Part shown: positions 24,743 through 34,970 of the stretch, in pieces
Position numbering within the stretch: the stretch's first letter is position 1
How the letters are laid out: each line of letters begins with the position of its first letter
NCBI RefSeq assembly: GCF_016806835.2
Contig: NZ_CP086111.1
Coordinates: 1,037,001 to 1,101,000, forward strand
Direction: 5' to 3'
Source of the DNA: Skermanella rosea
GTDB taxonomy: Bacteria; Pseudomonadota; Alphaproteobacteria; Azospirillales; Azospirillaceae
DNA length: 64,000 bases
Made by a program: the position numbers and the translations under genes
The notes under the pieces: generated by a model
What the model was told of the DNA's origin: nothing
Database searches by the model: none
What the model saw: only the letters and a program-made list of their open reading frames with translations

Positions 24743-24913
24743 TGTCAGGCCCCGTTCCCCGAAATTCTGCGAACGGACCGTAGCCAGCGGATTCGATGTT
24801 TCGCCTGTGGCAATTCGCGGACGCAGGCACCTTGTGGCCACAGTGTGTCGCAACACGCACAGTTCTTCTATCCTGGTCTCGACGGATGGTTTGTTCTAAT
24901 CCTTCTGTGCGGA

Positions 24914-26176
24914 TTACGACCGGCGCCTTTTGAGATCGCGCACCAGGAAACGCGCCGGATGGAGTGCCGCCATGAGGACGCCGGCCGCGTCGGCCGCGAC
25001 CGGCCAGGGGCCGCCGCAGATCTGCGCCGCCAGCAGCTCGCCTGCCAGCGGGGCGGTGACCAGCCCGCGTGCCCCGAGTCCCGCCATGACCCAGAGGCCC
25101 GGGTGATGGACGGCGTCGGGAAAGCTCCGCTCCGGGCGCCCCCGTCTCAGGCCGGCGAAATCGTCGACGAAGCGGTCCCGGTCCACCACCGGGCCGACCA
25201 GCGGAAGATGGTCGGCGGTCATGGCCCGCAGCGAGGCTCGGCCCGCCGGCGTGCCCGCCCCCTCGAACAGTCCGGGAAACAGGGCGTCGGCCTCGGCGAG
25301 GTTGCGGGCGTCGTCGGCGGCGTCCGGCTCCTGCGGCGATGCCGGTACCCGGTCTTCGACCGTGTCGAAGGTGGCACCGACCAGATGTCCGCCCTGCCGC
25401 GCCGGGAGGAGATAGCCGCCGTGGCTGATCACGCAGCGCAGGGGGGCGCTGCGCGGTGTGGCCGGCACGACGGTGATCTGACCGCGGCGCGGCGACAGGG
25501 GCAGCCAGGCGGATTGCGGGAAGGCGCGGGCATCCAGGCTGTTCGCCAGCACCACCGCGTCGGCGGGTTCCAGGGCGATGCCGTCGGCGCCGGTCGCTTG
25601 CCAGAAGCGCCCGTCATGGACGAGTTCCGCTATCCCGGTGTCCAGCCGGACCGAGGCGGTCCCGTCGAGCAGCGCCCGCGCGAAGGAGGCCGGATCGACC
25701 CAGCCGGCCTCGGGGAACCACAGGGCACCGTACCGGACCGGTATGCCGGCAAGCTCGCTCGCCTCGTCGGGCCCGACCGCGCGCACCATGCCCGCAGGCA
25801 GGATCGGTGCCCGCAAGGCCGCTTCCTGGCGTTCCGCCTGCCGGTGGTCCGTGGCGAGCTGGAGCACTCCGCAGGCCGAACGCCCGACCGGAGGTCCCAG
25901 CCGGGCAAGCTCGCGGAGCCCGTGAAGATAGGCTTCCGCATGGAAGGTCCGTTCGGGCGAGCGGCCGGCGACCAGCCGGGGCATATGGATGCCGGCCGGG
26001 TTGCCCGACGCCTCCGCGGCGACTTGGCCGCGCCGTTCCGCCAGCGTGACCCGCCACCCTCGCCGCGCCAGCGCCGATGCCGCGGCCGCGCCGGCGATGC
26101 CGCCCCCCACCACCAGCGCCCGGCCGGGCGCCGCTGCGGGGGGCGGAGGCCTGAACCAGGGGGGAGCTCCCGTCAT
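24914..26176 (-). CDS. mnmC: FAD-dependent oxidoreductase, MnmC C-terminal-domain type
   Basis: A 420-residue flavoprotein. The dinucleotide-binding motif ALVVGGGIAGAAAASALARRG is near the N terminus, the family motif SGNPAGIHMPRL follows, and HPGLWVMAGLGARGL with TAPLAGELLA is at the C terminus. This is the oxidase half of MnmC, which removes the carboxymethyl group from cmnm5s2U34 in tRNA. The methyltransferase half seen in enterobacterial MnmC is absent. Single-domain versions occur in alphaproteobacteria. The start overlaps the stop of the DUF2478-DUF364 gene upstream by four bases, so the two are coupled. Confidence 0.75.
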   Translation of the reverse strand: MTGAPPWFRPPPPAAAPGRALVVGGGIAGAAAASALARRGWRVTLAERRGQVAAEASGNPAGIHMPRLVAGRSPERTFHAEAYLHGLRELARLGPPVGRSACGVLQLATDHRQAERQEAALRAPILPAGMVRAVGPDEASELAGIPVRYGALWFPEAGWVDPASFARALLDGTASVRLDTGIAELVHDGRFWQATGADGIALEPADAVVLANSLDARAFPQSAWLPLSPRRGQITVVPATPRSAPLRCVISHGGYLLPARQGGHLVGATFDTVEDRVPASPQEPDAADDARNLAEADALFPGLFEGAGTPAGRASLRAMTADHLPLVGPVVDRDRFVDDFAGLRRGRPERSFPDAVHHPGLWVMAGLGARGLVTAPLAGELLAAQICGGPWPVAADAAGVLMAALHPARFLVRDLKRRRS

Positions 26177-27387
26177 TCCGGGTGGTGCAGGGTGACCTGT
26201 CGGCCGAACGTCCGGAACCCGCGCGGCGTGGCATCCTCGGCGAGGCTGCGCACCATGCCGTCGGGGTCGTCCACGATGAAGCCCGCCAGGATCTCGACGC
26301 CGTAGCTGAACAGCCGGGGCGTCAGCGGCGTGCCCGGCCCGGCGAGCGCCACCCGCGACCCGCGGGCCAGGTCGAGCAGCCGGGGCAGGGACCTGTTCGC
26401 CAGCGTCGACGCGGTGATGACGGCCGCGGCGCAGCCGGGCAGCAGGAAATCCGCCGCCGCGGCGGGATACTCGCCGGCGGCGGGCTGGGCATCGATCACG
26501 AGCGCGTGGGGCATGCGGCGGGCGATGTCCGGGAAGGCGCCGATGCAGACGACGCGGCCTTCCTCGGCGGCGAAGGCGTCCAGCCCGTTGCCGCCGCCCA
26601 CGTCCAGGTCGGGCCTGTTGTAATGGGCGTTCAGCGAGGCCAGGCCCACCGCCGCCTCGAACAGGTCGGTCGATTGCACCAGCCCGGCGAGGTCCCGCAA
26701 GCCCCGTTCCGCATAGGCTTCGAGCGGCCGCCCCGCCTGGTCGGCCCCGCGCGGCAGCCGCGCCAGGCCGCAGGCATCCGGTCCCTCGACCAGCAGCCAG
26801 TGGGCGCTACGGACGATGCGGCCGACCGGCCCGTCCGGCACGCCGAGCAGGAGGTCCTGGTAGAGCCGCTGACCGCCCCACCATTCCCACAACGCCGCCG
26901 GGTCGGGGCGCAAAAGGTCGCAGTGGCCGCCGCAGAATTCCAGCCATTCGCCGACCAGCCGCCCGGCGACCGAGGTCAGTACCGGCAGCCCCTCGGCCAT
27001 GGCCCACAGCAGTTCGTCGGCGAGCCCGCCGCCGTCCTTCTCGAGCGCGCCGAACTTGTTGACGACGACGAGGTCGGGCTTGCCGTCCAGGGCCGACCGC
27101 AGCCGGGATCCCGCCTCGGCGATCCCGGCCGGATCGACCCGGCACGAGGTCGAACCCGCGCCGAGTTCCTGGGAGATGCGGATGGCCTCGCCGCTGGCCA
27201 TGTCGACCAGCTCCATGGCGCACGCGCAGGCGTCGCCAGCGTCCAGGTTCCTCTGGATCAGGCCGGCGACCCTGAAACCGCGGCTCTGCAGTTCGCCGGC
27301 GAAGTCGCCCAGCAGCGTGTCCGTCATGGCCTTCGGGCCATGGATGACGGCACCGGGCTTCAGTGCCGGCATCGTGACTGGCACCAT
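26173..27387 (-). CDS. DUF2478-DUF364 fusion protein
   Basis: A 404-residue cytoplasmic fusion. Residues 5-160 match DUF2478, with GFRVAGLIQRN, DMASGEAIRISQELG, CRVDPAGIAEA and DLVVVNKFGALEKDGGGLADE. Residues 235-400 match the DUF364 putative heavy-metal-chelating domain, with AVGLASLNAHYNRPD, ITASTLANRSLPRLLDLA and TPLTPRLFSYGVEILAG. Both domains are usually encoded near molybdenum or nitrogenase-related metal genes, so a role in molybdenum or iron handling is likely (inference). ATG at 27387 is preferred over a TTG six bases earlier because GGGAGG is then correctly spaced. Coupled to the mnmC-like gene downstream. Confidence 0.75.
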   Translation of the reverse strand: MVPVTMPALKPGAVIHGPKAMTDTLLGDFAGELQSRGFRVAGLIQRNLDAGDACACAMELVDMASGEAIRISQELGAGSTSCRVDPAGIAEAGSRLRSALDGKPDLVVVNKFGALEKDGGGLADELLWAMAEGLPVLTSVAGRLVGEWLEFCGGHCDLLRPDPAALWEWWGGQRLYQDLLLGVPDGPVGRIVRSAHWLLVEGPDACGLARLPRGADQAGRPLEAYAERGLRDLAGLVQSTDLFEAAVGLASLNAHYNRPDLDVGGGNGLDAFAAEEGRVVCIGAFPDIARRMPHALVIDAQPAAGEYPAAAADFLLPGCAAAVITASTLANRSLPRLLDLARGSRVALAGPGTPLTPRLFSYGVEILAGFIVDDPDGMVRSLAEDATPRGFRTFGRQVTLHHPE

Positions 27388-27498
27388 GTCCAACCTCCCG
27401 ACTGTCTCGATCCGCTCCGGGGGAGCGGCGCGGGAGTGTAGGTCATGGCGGCGGCGGTGTCACCGGCTGCGCCGATGCACCGGCCGCGGCCCGTGTCG

Positions 27499-28353
27499 TT
27501 ACATCTGTTCCTTCTGCGCGCCGGACGACGGCCGCGCGGGCCCAAGCACCGGCTCGTCGCCGAGCGGGGCTGCCTGGACCGCCGAGAACTGGCCCTTGCC
27601 GTCGAGCGACGGACCCTGGGTGAAGCGGCCGGCCGGTGGCGGCGTGCCGTCCTTGTCGGTGCCGAAGAAGGAATAGCTGAACTCCTGCTTCTCAAGGCTC
27701 TGGTCGAAGCTGTTCGGGATCGGCAGCGCCGCGGGTCCGCCCAACTCCTCGATGACCGCCAGCCATTGCTGCTGGTGCATGGTGTCGCGGGCGATCAGGA
27801 AGCTCAGCATGTCCTTCATGCCGGGATCGTGCGCCGCGTTGTAGAGCCTGACGGCAAGCGTCCGCCCGGTCGCTTCCGCCGTGACGTTGGCGAACATGTC
27901 GCCGGCCAGGTTGCCGCTGGCATAGACATGCGAGCAGTCGAACGGGGCGCCGTCGGAATTGCCGGGGAATGCGGCCAGGCCGGTCGACAGCAGGTGCTTG
28001 TGGAGCATCCCTTCGACCATGTGGCGCGGGCGTTCGCCGCCCATGACGGCGTTGACCACGGGGTTGGATTCGGATGCGGTCTCCTGAAGCGACAGCGGCG
28101 CGGACTCCAGGTTCAGGGCCACGGCGGTCGCCAGCATCTCGATGTGGCCGATCTCCTCGGTCGCGGTATGCAGGAGCATGTCGCGATACTTGGTGTTCGG
28201 GCCGCGCGCTCCCCAGGCCTGGAAGAAGTACTGCAGGCAGACCCGGAGCTCGCCTTCGATGCCGCCGATCGCCTGCTGGAGTTGGCGCGCGAACAGCGGA
28301 TCGGGCGTCTCGACGCGGACCGGATACTGAAGCCGCTTGTCGTGATAGTACAT
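27499..28353 (-). CDS. Manganese catalase
   Basis: A 284-residue di-manganese catalase, which splits hydrogen peroxide without haem. Likely metal ligands are seen as Glu35 in GGIEGELRV, the glutamate and histidine in TATEEIGHIEM, and the later glutamate and histidine in VTAEATGRTLAVRL and DTMHQQQWLAVIEEL. The C-terminal tail (residues 235-284) is Pro/Gly-rich and polar. GGAGG before ATG at 28353 supports the start and gives the family N terminus MYYHDKRLQYPVRV. It forms a small oxidative-stress unit and is separate from the genes around it. Confidence 0.9.
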   Translation of the reverse strand: MYYHDKRLQYPVRVETPDPLFARQLQQAIGGIEGELRVCLQYFFQAWGARGPNTKYRDMLLHTATEEIGHIEMLATAVALNLESAPLSLQETASESNPVVNAVMGGERPRHMVEGMLHKHLLSTGLAAFPGNSDGAPFDCSHVYASGNLAGDMFANVTAEATGRTLAVRLYNAAHDPGMKDMLSFLIARDTMHQQQWLAVIEELGGPAALPIPNSFDQSLEKQEFSYSFFGTDKDGTPPPAGRFTQGPSLDGKGQFSAVQAAPLGDEPVLGPARPSSGAQKEQM

Positions 28354-28489
28354 GGGAAGAACCTCCGTCCTTTTGGGAAGACGTTTCCGGCAACAGGACG
28401 GAGGCCCGACCGTTTTCGATAAAATCGCCGCTACCCCCTTTGCGTGCGATTTAGTCTCATTCAAGAAAGGCCGGCGGGACCGGCGGGCA

Positions 28490-28765
28490 TCAGCCGGCGC
28501 GCAGACGGTTCGGCGCGGTGTGGATCATCACGTTGCCGACATCGGCCAGCACCTCCTTCAGGCGGGCCACCATCTTGAGGCCGTCGGCTTCCCTGGCGGC
28601 GACGGCGCAGACGACCAGGCGGTCCTGCGCGCTGCCCTCGATCAGGATATGGTCGGCGTGATAGACGCCCGGGCTCTGGGCGATCAGCCCGCTGCCCTTC
28701 AATCGGCTGTTCAGTTCGTCGAAGGTAAGGGTGGCGGGTCCGGCGGCGGTTTCGGTTCTGCTCAT
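28490..28765 (-). CDS. Small protein of unknown function
   Basis: A 91-residue soluble protein that I do not recognise. It has a predicted alpha/beta pattern with hydrophobic strands (HILIEGSAQDRLVVCAVAAREADG) and ends in an amphipathic helix and VMIHTAPNRLRAG. AAGGCA lies before the ATG at 28765. It lies between manganese catalase and the RND efflux genes and is encoded on the same strand as both, but with gaps of 136 and 188 bases. Its role is unknown. Confidence 0.5.
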   Translation of the reverse strand: MSRTETAAGPATLTFDELNSRLKGSGLIAQSPGVYHADHILIEGSAQDRLVVCAVAAREADGLKMVARLKEVLADVGNVMIHTAPNRLRAG

Positions 28766-28953
28766 GGCGTGCCTTGTGCTCCGATCCTCAGAAATACGGC
28801 CCGCGGGCGATCCCGACGCAGCCGGTGGATGGATGATAGTGCGTTGCAGCAAAACCGTGAGGTGAGCTTTCGCGGATATCCGTAACCTTTGGCGGGATCC
28901 ATCCGGGCTACGCCGCAATCCTGCCGCCCCTTTCTCCGGCGCGGCATGGCGCC

Positions 28954-31900
28954 TCACTCCGCCGGGGCGGGGGACTCCGGCCGGCGGGGCTGGCCGCGGA
29001 CGCGGCGGGTCGTCCATTCCCGCATGCTCTGGATCACGACGTAGAGCATGGGTATGACGAACAGGCCAAGGCTCGATGCCGCGATCATGCCGCCGAACAC
29101 CGCCGTGGAGACGCCGCGCCGGCTCGCCGCCGCGGCGCCGACGGCCGTCACGAGCGGGATCAGGCCGAAGATGAACGCGAGGCTGGTCATGATCACCGCC
29201 CGGAAGCGGAGCCGCGCCCCTTCCCGGGCGGCGTCCCGGATCGAGGCGCCGGCCTCGCGCTGCTCCTTGGCGAACTCGACGATCAGGATCGCGTTCTTGC
29301 TGGCGAGCGCGATCAGCACCACGATGCCGATCTGGGCATAGACGTCGTTCGCCAGCCCCGTCGCCATCAGCGCCAGCATGGCGCCGCACAAGCCGACCGA
29401 GACCGAGAGGAGGACCGCGATCGGGATCGTCCAGCTCTCGTACAGGGCCACCAGGAACAGGTAGGCGAACAGGACGGCCAAAGCCAGGATGATGGGCGTC
29501 TGTCCCGCCGCTTCCTGCTCCTGGAGCGAGATGCCCGACCAGGCGAAGGAGAAGCCCGGAGGCAGGGTGCGGTCCGCGACCGACGCCATGGCGGACAGCG
29601 CGCCGCCGGAGCTGTATCCCGGCGCCGGCGATCCCTGGATGGCGACGCTGCGGTAGTTGTTGTAACGGTTGATCGCCTGCGGACCCAGCTGGAACCGGAC
29701 CGAGGCGAGGCTGCGGAGCGGCACCATGGCCCCGTCGGCGCTCCGGACATGGATGCGCCAGAGGTCTTCCACCTGGTCGCGGTCCTTTGCCTCGGCCTGG
29801 ACGTTGACCTGCCAGGTGCGGCCGAACCGGTTGAAGTCGTTGACGTAGAAGCCGCCCAGCGTGGTCTGGAGCGCGTTGTAGACGTCGCTGACCTGGACCC
29901 CAAGCGCCTGCGCCTTTTCCCGGTCGACCTCGACGAACAGGCGCCGGGTGTCCACCCGGTACGTCGTGAAGACCTGAGCCAGGGCGGGATCCTGGTTGGC
30001 CGCGACCACCAGCCCGCCGGCGGCCGCCGCGAGCTGGGCCGGCTCGCCGCCGGTCAGGTCCTGGAGCCGGAAGTCGAACCCTGCGGTGTTGCCGAGGCCC
30101 GAGATCGGCGGCAGGTTGAAGGCCAGGATCTGGGCGTTGGGCACGGTCGCCGTGCGCTGCCGGATCTGGGCCAGCACGTCGAAGGCGGTGGTCCCCGCCT
30201 CGGTCCGCTCCTCGAACGGGTCGAGCAGCACCACCATGAAGGCGGCGTTGCCGGCCTGGAGGCTGTCGAGCAGGCTGAAGCCCGCCACTGCGGTGACGCT
30301 GCGCACGCCGGGGATGTCGCGGACAAGGCCTTCCACGTCGCGCACCACGACCTGCGTGCGGTTTAGCGCCGCGTTCTGCGGCAGCCGCAGTTCCATGAAC
30401 AGGGCGCCCTGATCCTCGTCCGGCAGGAAACCCGCGGGCACGATGGCGGAGAGGCCGAAATAGCCGCCGAACGCCGCCGCGACCACGACCAGCGACAGGA
30501 TCGCCATTCGCACCAGCCGGTTGACCAGGCGGGAATAGCCGTTCCGGACATTGTCGATGCGATCCTGGATCCAGCCCATGATCCGCCCGTGCTTCTCGTG
30601 GGGCTTCAGCAGCAGCGCGCAGAGCGCGGGGCTGAGGGTCAGGGCGTTGATCGCCGACAGGAGCATCGCGACCGAGACGGTCAGCGCGAACTGGGCGTAG
30701 AGCGAGCCGGTGATGCCGGGGATGAAGCCTACGGGGATGAAGACGGACAGCAGGACCAGCGTGATCGCGATGATCGCCGGGGTGATCTGGCCCATCGCCT
30801 TGCGGGTCGCCTCCGGCGCCGGCAGGTTCTCGTCGCGCATCACGCGCTCGACGTTCTCCACCACCACGATCGCGTCGTCCACCACGATGCCGATCGCCAG
30901 CACCATGGCGAACAGGGAGATCGTGTTGGCCGACTGGCCGAACATCAGCAGGAACGCGAAGGTGCCGATCAGGGCCACCGGCACCGCCAGCATCGGGATG
31001 ATCGTCGCCCGCCAGTTCCCCAGGAACACGAAGACGACCACCAGGACCAGCACGAAGGCCTCGACCAGCGTGGTGACCACTTCCTCGATGGAGGCGGTCA
31101 CGAACACTGTCGTGTCGTAGGTCACCTCGTAGTGGACGCCCTCGGGGAAGCGCTCCTCCAGCCGGTCCAGCACCCGCAGCACCTCCTGGGCGGTGGTGAC
31201 GGCATTGGCCCCCGGCGCCTGATAGATGCCCAGCACGGCCGCCGGCCGGCCGTTGGACGTGCCGGCGGAGGAGTAGGACCGGGCGGCCAGCTCGACCCGC
31301 GCCACGTCGCTGAGCCGCAGCAGCGATCCGTCCGCGTCGGCCCGGAGGACGATGTTCTCGAATTGCGCGACCTCGGTGAGCCGGCCCGCCGCCTGGAGCG
31401 AGAACTCCAGTTGCTGCCCGCTCGGCTGCGGCTGGGCGCCGAGCTGTCCGACCGCGGCCTGGACGTTCTGGGACCGGATCGCGGCGACCACGTCATTGGG
31501 CGACAGGCCGAAGCTGGTCAGGCGGTCGGTCTCCAGCCAGACCCGCATGCTGTAGTCATACTCGCTGAACAGCCGCGCCTCGCCCACGCCGGACACGCGG
31601 GAGATCTCGTCCAGCAGGTTGATCCGGGCGTAGTTGTTCAGGAACAGCTCGTCATACTCGGGCGATTCCGACACCAGGCTGATCAGCTGGAGGAAGGCGG
31701 AGGACTGCTGGCGCACCTGGACGCCCTGGCGCGCGACCTCTTCGGGCAGCGACGCCTCGGCCAGGCGCACCCGGTTCTGGACATTGACCGTGTTGATGTC
31801 CGGGTCCGTGCCGACGGCGAAGGTGACGGTCAGCGTGTAGCTGCCGTCGTTACCGCTGGTCGAACTCATGTAGATCATGTCCTGGACGCCGTTCACCTGG

Positions 31901-32103
31901 CTCTCGATCGGCTGGGCGATCGTCGCCTCCACCGTCTCGGCGTTGGCGCCGGGATAGAGCGTCGTGACGCTGACCTGGGGCGGCACGATGTCGGGGAACT
32001 GCGCGACGGGTATGCGGGTGAGGGCCAGCAGGCCCGCCAGGACGATCACGATGGAGATGACCATCGCCAGGCGGGGCCGGTCGATGAAGACGGAGGAGAG
32101 CAT
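28954..32103 (-). CDS. RND multidrug efflux pump, AcrB/MexB (HAE1) type
   Basis: A 1049-residue inner-membrane transporter with the full RND layout of twelve membrane helices and two large periplasmic loops. The proton-relay aspartate pair is seen in TM4 ([19 protein letters not shown]), and the partner region is in [12 protein letters not shown]. The N terminus [19 protein letters not shown] and [19 protein letters not shown] are typical of the hydrophobic-drug (HAE1) group. It works with the membrane-fusion protein encoded three bases upstream and an outer-membrane channel that is not in this window. Substrates are probably antibiotics, dyes or plant phenolics (inference). Confidence 0.93.
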   Translation of the reverse strand: MLSSVFIDRPRLAMVISIVIVLAGLLALTRIPVAQFPDIVPPQVSVTTLYPGANAETVEATIAQPIESQVNGVQDMIYMSSTSGNDGSYTLTVTFAVGTDPDINTVNVQNRVRLAEASLPEEVARQGVQVRQQSSAFLQLISLVSESPEYDELFLNNYARINLLDEISRVSGVGEARLFSEYDYSMRVWLETDRLTSFGLSPNDVVAAIRSQNVQAAVGQLGAQPQPSGQQLEFSLQAAGRLTEVAQFENIVLRADADGSLLRLSDVARVELAARSYSSAGTSNGRPAAVLGIYQAPGANAVTTAQEVLRVLDRLEERFPEGVHYEVTYDTTVFVTASIEEVVTTLVEAFVLVLVVVFVFLGNWRATIIPMLAVPVALIGTFAFLLMFGQSANTISLFAMVLAIGIVVDDAIVVVENVERVMRDENLPAPEATRKAMGQITPAIIAITLVLLSVFIPVGFIPGITGSLYAQFALTVSVAMLLSAINALTLSPALCALLLKPHEKHGRIMGWIQDRIDNVRNGYSRLVNRLVRMAILSLVVVAAAFGGYFGLSAIVPAGFLPDEDQGALFMELRLPQNAALNRTQVVVRDVEGLVRDIPGVRSVTAVAGFSLLDSLQAGNAAFMVVLLDPFEERTEAGTTAFDVLAQIRQRTATVPNAQILAFNLPPISGLGNTAGFDFRLQDLTGGEPAQLAAAAGGLVVAANQDPALAQVFTTYRVDTRRLFVEVDREKAQALGVQVSDVYNALQTTLGGFYVNDFNRFGRTWQVNVQAEAKDRDQVEDLWRIHVRSADGAMVPLRSLASVRFQLGPQAINRYNNYRSVAIQGSPAPGYSSGGALSAMASVADRTLPPGFSFAWSGISLQEQEAAGQTPIILALAVLFAYLFLVALYESWTIPIAVLLSVSVGLCGAMLALMATGLANDVYAQIGIVVLIALASKNAILIVEFAKEQREAGASIRDAAREGARLRFRAVIMTSLAFIFGLIPLVTAVGAAAASRRGVSTAVFGGMIAASSLGLFVIPMLYVVIQSMREWTTRRVRGQPRRPESPAPAE

Positions 32104-32106
32104 GGA

Positions 32107-33327
32107 TCACGCCCCCTGGTCGGCGTCGACCGGGCTGGGATCCACGGGTGCGCCGGGACGGACCTGCTGGATGCCCTGGATGACCACCCGGTCGCCCTCC
32201 TTCAGGCCGGACCGGACGACGACCCGGCCCTGGTCCAGGGTCTCGCCGGTTTCCACCCGCTGGATCCGCACCATGTTCTCGCCGTCCACGCCCAGCACGA
32301 AGTTGCCCTGCTGGTCGGCCTGGACGGCGGCCTGGGGGATCGTGATGGCCAACTCGGGTTCGTCCGGCTGGATCAGGACGCGGACGAACTGGCCGTCGCG
32401 CAGCAGGCCCTCGGGGTTGGGCACCTCGGCGCGGACCGGCACCGTGTCCGTCTGCTGGCTGACCGTGATTCCGACGAAATTCACCGTGCCCTGGTGCTGG
32501 TACTCGCTGCCGTCGGGCAGCAGCACCCGGACGACGAAGCGGTTGGGGTCCAGTCCCCGGGATCCCGCCGCCCGTTGGGCTTCGAGCAGGGTGCGCTGGC
32601 TGACCTGGAACAGGACATGGATGGGATCCTGGGTCACCAGCTCGGCCAGGGCGCCCGATTCCGGGCTGACCAGGTCCCCGACGTCGAACAGGGCCTGTCC
32701 AATCCGCCCGGCGATCGGCGCCCTGATCTCGGTATAGCCGAGGTCGATTTCCGCCTGGCGCAGCGCCGCCCTCGCCTGGAGCACGCCGGCCTCGGCGGTG
32801 CGGGCGGCGGCCTGCCGCTCATCCACGGTGGCTTCCGGGATGTTGTTGCGCTGGACCAGTTCCTGGGCGCGGCGGAGCTGGACGGTCGCGTTCTCCTGCT
32901 CGGCCTCGGCGCGGGCCAGGTCGGCGCGGCGCTGCTCGACGACCGCTTCGTAGAGCTGAGGTTCGATCCGGAACAGCGGCGTGCCCTGTTCGACGGTCTG
33001 GCCCTCGCGGAACAGCCGCTCCTCCAGGAAGCCGGTGACACGCGCCCTCAGTTCAACCCGCTGGATCGCCTCGATCCGGCCGACGAAGGTCTCGCCCAGG
33101 GTCACGGGCTCGGGCCTGACCTCGAAGACGCCGACGGGAACCGCCTGCTGCGGTTGCTGCGGGGCACCGCCCTGCTGCTGCTCGCCGCCGTCGCCGCAGG
33201 CGGCGAGCAGCAGCAGGCCGGCACCGGCCAGGAGAGGGGCGAGGACGACCCGGACGACGCCCCGGCGGCGCGGTCCGCCATTCGGGGCACGCGCATCGGG
33301 CGGCGGCGGCGGCGGTAGGAAAATCAT
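32107..33327 (-). CDS. RND efflux membrane-fusion lipoprotein, AcrA/MexA type
   Basis: A 406-residue periplasmic adaptor. It has an unusually long N-terminal region (MIFLPPPPPPDARAPNGG) before the hydrophobic signal and lipobox LLAAC (Cys at about residue 44). The helical hairpin is at residues 110-200 (QRRADLARAEAEQENATVQL) and the lipoyl and beta-barrel motifs are in PIAGRIGQALFDVGDLV and GTVNFVGITVSQQTDTV. It joins the RND pump, three bases downstream, to an outer-membrane channel. No regulator gene of the TetR or MarR type is adjacent. Confidence 0.9.
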   Translation of the reverse strand: MIFLPPPPPPDARAPNGGPRRRGVVRVVLAPLLAGAGLLLLAACGDGGEQQQGGAPQQPQQAVPVGVFEVRPEPVTLGETFVGRIEAIQRVELRARVTGFLEERLFREGQTVEQGTPLFRIEPQLYEAVVEQRRADLARAEAEQENATVQLRRAQELVQRNNIPEATVDERQAAARTAEAGVLQARAALRQAEIDLGYTEIRAPIAGRIGQALFDVGDLVSPESGALAELVTQDPIHVLFQVSQRTLLEAQRAAGSRGLDPNRFVVRVLLPDGSEYQHQGTVNFVGITVSQQTDTVPVRAEVPNPEGLLRDGQFVRVLIQPDEPELAITIPQAAVQADQQGNFVLGVDGENMVRIQRVETGETLDQGRVVVRSGLKEGDRVVIQGIQQVRPGAPVDPSPVDADQGA

Positions 33328-33436
33328 CGCCTGGGCTCCATGGCAGGCAGGGGCGTCGCGGATTCGCGACGGCCCTCGACACGGTTCCCAAACGCCTGAA
33401 ACCCCTCCTTGTTCAAGCCTGCGGGGAGTCCTGCCG

Positions 33437-34174
33437 CTATTCGCGGGGCGCCACCGCCGACAGGACGACGCGGGCGCGGATCACCAGCTTTTCCGACACG
33501 TTCATCGGTGACTCCTCCGGCATTCCGTCGGCCATCGGCGCCGCCATGGCCATGGCGGGACCCGCCTCGCGCGTCTTGCGGGCGTAGACCGGGACGGGCG
33601 CCTCGGCGAAATCGATGTTGCCCATGCGGAACGAGCGCCCGGGGAAACTCTGCTCCAGCGCCTTGAGCTCGGCTGCCGCCCTGCCGTAGATCTCCGTCCG
33701 GAGGCGTGCCCGCACCGCTTCGGTCTCCGCCAGGGTGGGGGTGAACTCGATCGTCCCGATGCGGAGCTGAAGGCCGGGGCGGCTCGCCTGCCGGGCCTTG
33801 TCGGCCAGCCCGCCCAGCGCGTTTTCCGGCAGGCGTGCCTCGATCACGGCGCGCCGCCGCTCCAGCCCGGCCTGGTCGGTCGATCGGTCGAACCGGGTGA
33901 TGCGCCACTGCGCATCCGGCACCAGCGCGCTCACCGCCTTCAGCAGGTCGTCCCGCTGGCTGTCGGAACCGGTTCCCGCGGATCCGGCCGCCGCGGCATC
34001 CGCGACGATCTCGACGCGGGCGGTATCGGTCCCGACCCAGTCCTCCGCGGTCAGGTCGAGAACGACCTGGTCCATCACGGGAGGGACGACGACCTGCGCC
34101 CGGGCGGGGGTCCAGGCGGGGGCGGTCAGCGCCAGGGACAGGCAGACGGCGAGCGGGGTTGGAACGCGCAGCAT
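33437..34174 (-). CDS. SIMPL-domain (DUF541) exported protein
   Basis: A 245-residue exported protein with a signal peptide (MLRVPTPLAVCLSLALTAPA, cleaved near ARA at residue 26). The body matches SIMPL/DUF541 proteins, with VEIVADAAAAG, ADKARQASRPGLQLRIGTIEF and VVLSAVAPRE. Family members form ring-like periplasmic oligomers and have been linked to stress tolerance; no enzymatic activity is known. It lies 109 bases before the RND efflux operon on the same strand, so co-transcription is possible. The start is the only one preceding the signal peptide. Confidence 0.7.
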   Translation of the reverse strand: MLRVPTPLAVCLSLALTAPAWTPARAQVVVPPVMDQVVLDLTAEDWVGTDTARVEIVADAAAAGSAGTGSDSQRDDLLKAVSALVPDAQWRITRFDRSTDQAGLERRRAVIEARLPENALGGLADKARQASRPGLQLRIGTIEFTPTLAETEAVRARLRTEIYGRAAAELKALEQSFPGRSFRMGNIDFAEAPVPVYARKTREAGPAMAMAAPMADGMPEESPMNVSEKLVIRARVVLSAVAPRE

Positions 34175-34229
34175 CGGCTGATCTCTCCGTTCGGTTTGGA
34201 ATGCTCGGGCCGATGGATGGTCCGGAGGC

Positions 34230-34898
34230 TCAGAAATCCAGGTCGGCGTAATGGGCCGGCGGCGGATTGCCGGGCAGGCTGTCGGACAGCAGCGGCCGGA
34301 AGCTGCGGCGCGACTTGATCCGCGAATACCAGAGACGGGCTTCCGGGTGGTCGTCCCACGGCACGTCGCCCAGGTAATCGACGGCGGAGAGGTGCGCGCC
34401 GGCCGCGATGTCCGCCAGGCTGAAGGTATCGCCGGCCAGCCAGTTCCGCCGTTCCGCCAGATAGGCTATGTAGTCGAGGTGGTAATGGATGTTCTGGAGC
34501 CCGGCGCGGATCGCCGGGGCGTGGGGATAGCCCCAGCCGAGATAGCGCTTGATCAGCTTCTCGCCCACCAGGTTGTCGGTCACCTCGGTGTTGAACTTGC
34601 CGTCGAACCAGGAGACCAGCCGGCGCGTCTCCGCGCGCTCGACCGGGGTGCACCCGATCAGCGGCTTTTCCGAATAGGCTTCGTCAAGATACTCGCAGAT
34701 GGCGATATGGTCCGCCAGCACCGTCCCGTCGTCCTCGACCAGCACGGGCACGTCGCCCGCCGGGTTCATCGCCAGGAACTCGGGACGGCGGTCCGATATC
34801 TTCTCGACCTGCAATTCGAAGTCGAGGCCCTTCTCGCCCAGCGCGATACGCACTTTGCGTGAGAACGGAGAGAGCCAGAAGTGATAAAGGGTTCGCAT
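34230..34898 (-). CDS. Glutathione S-transferase family protein
   Basis: A 222-residue cytoplasmic glutathione S-transferase. The N-terminal thioredoxin fold (residues 1-80) contains LYHFWLSPFSRKVRIALGEKG, the cis-proline NPAGDVPVLVEDDG and the glutathione-contacting Glu/Ser region in LADHIAICEYLDE. The C-terminal helical domain (90-215) shows WLAGDTFSLADIAAGAHLSA. Serine, not cysteine, sits at the usual catalytic position. ATG at 34898 gives the normal family N terminus. Substrate unknown; detoxification or stress defence is likely, fitting the neighbouring efflux genes. Confidence 0.85.
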   Translation of the reverse strand: MRTLYHFWLSPFSRKVRIALGEKGLDFELQVEKISDRRPEFLAMNPAGDVPVLVEDDGTVLADHIAICEYLDEAYSEKPLIGCTPVERAETRRLVSWFDGKFNTEVTDNLVGEKLIKRYLGWGYPHAPAIRAGLQNIHYHLDYIAYLAERRNWLAGDTFSLADIAAGAHLSAVDYLGDVPWDDHPEARLWYSRIKSRRSFRPLLSDSLPGNPPPAHYADLDF

Positions 34899-34970
34899 GG
34901 GGCGGGCACCATAACGCAAGCGTTCCGCCAAACATAGGGGTCGGTTGGCGGCATATGCCCATTGGAGATA

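Noticed and set aside
23942-26305. Open frame of 787 codons opposite the OmpA-like and MnmC-like genes
   Set aside because: It covers two genes and their spacer on the opposite strand and has no recognisable domain.
30589-33318. Open frame of 909 codons opposite the RND pump genes
   Set aside because: It spans two real genes and their junction on the other strand, with low-complexity Asp/Arg/His composition, so it is a shadow.
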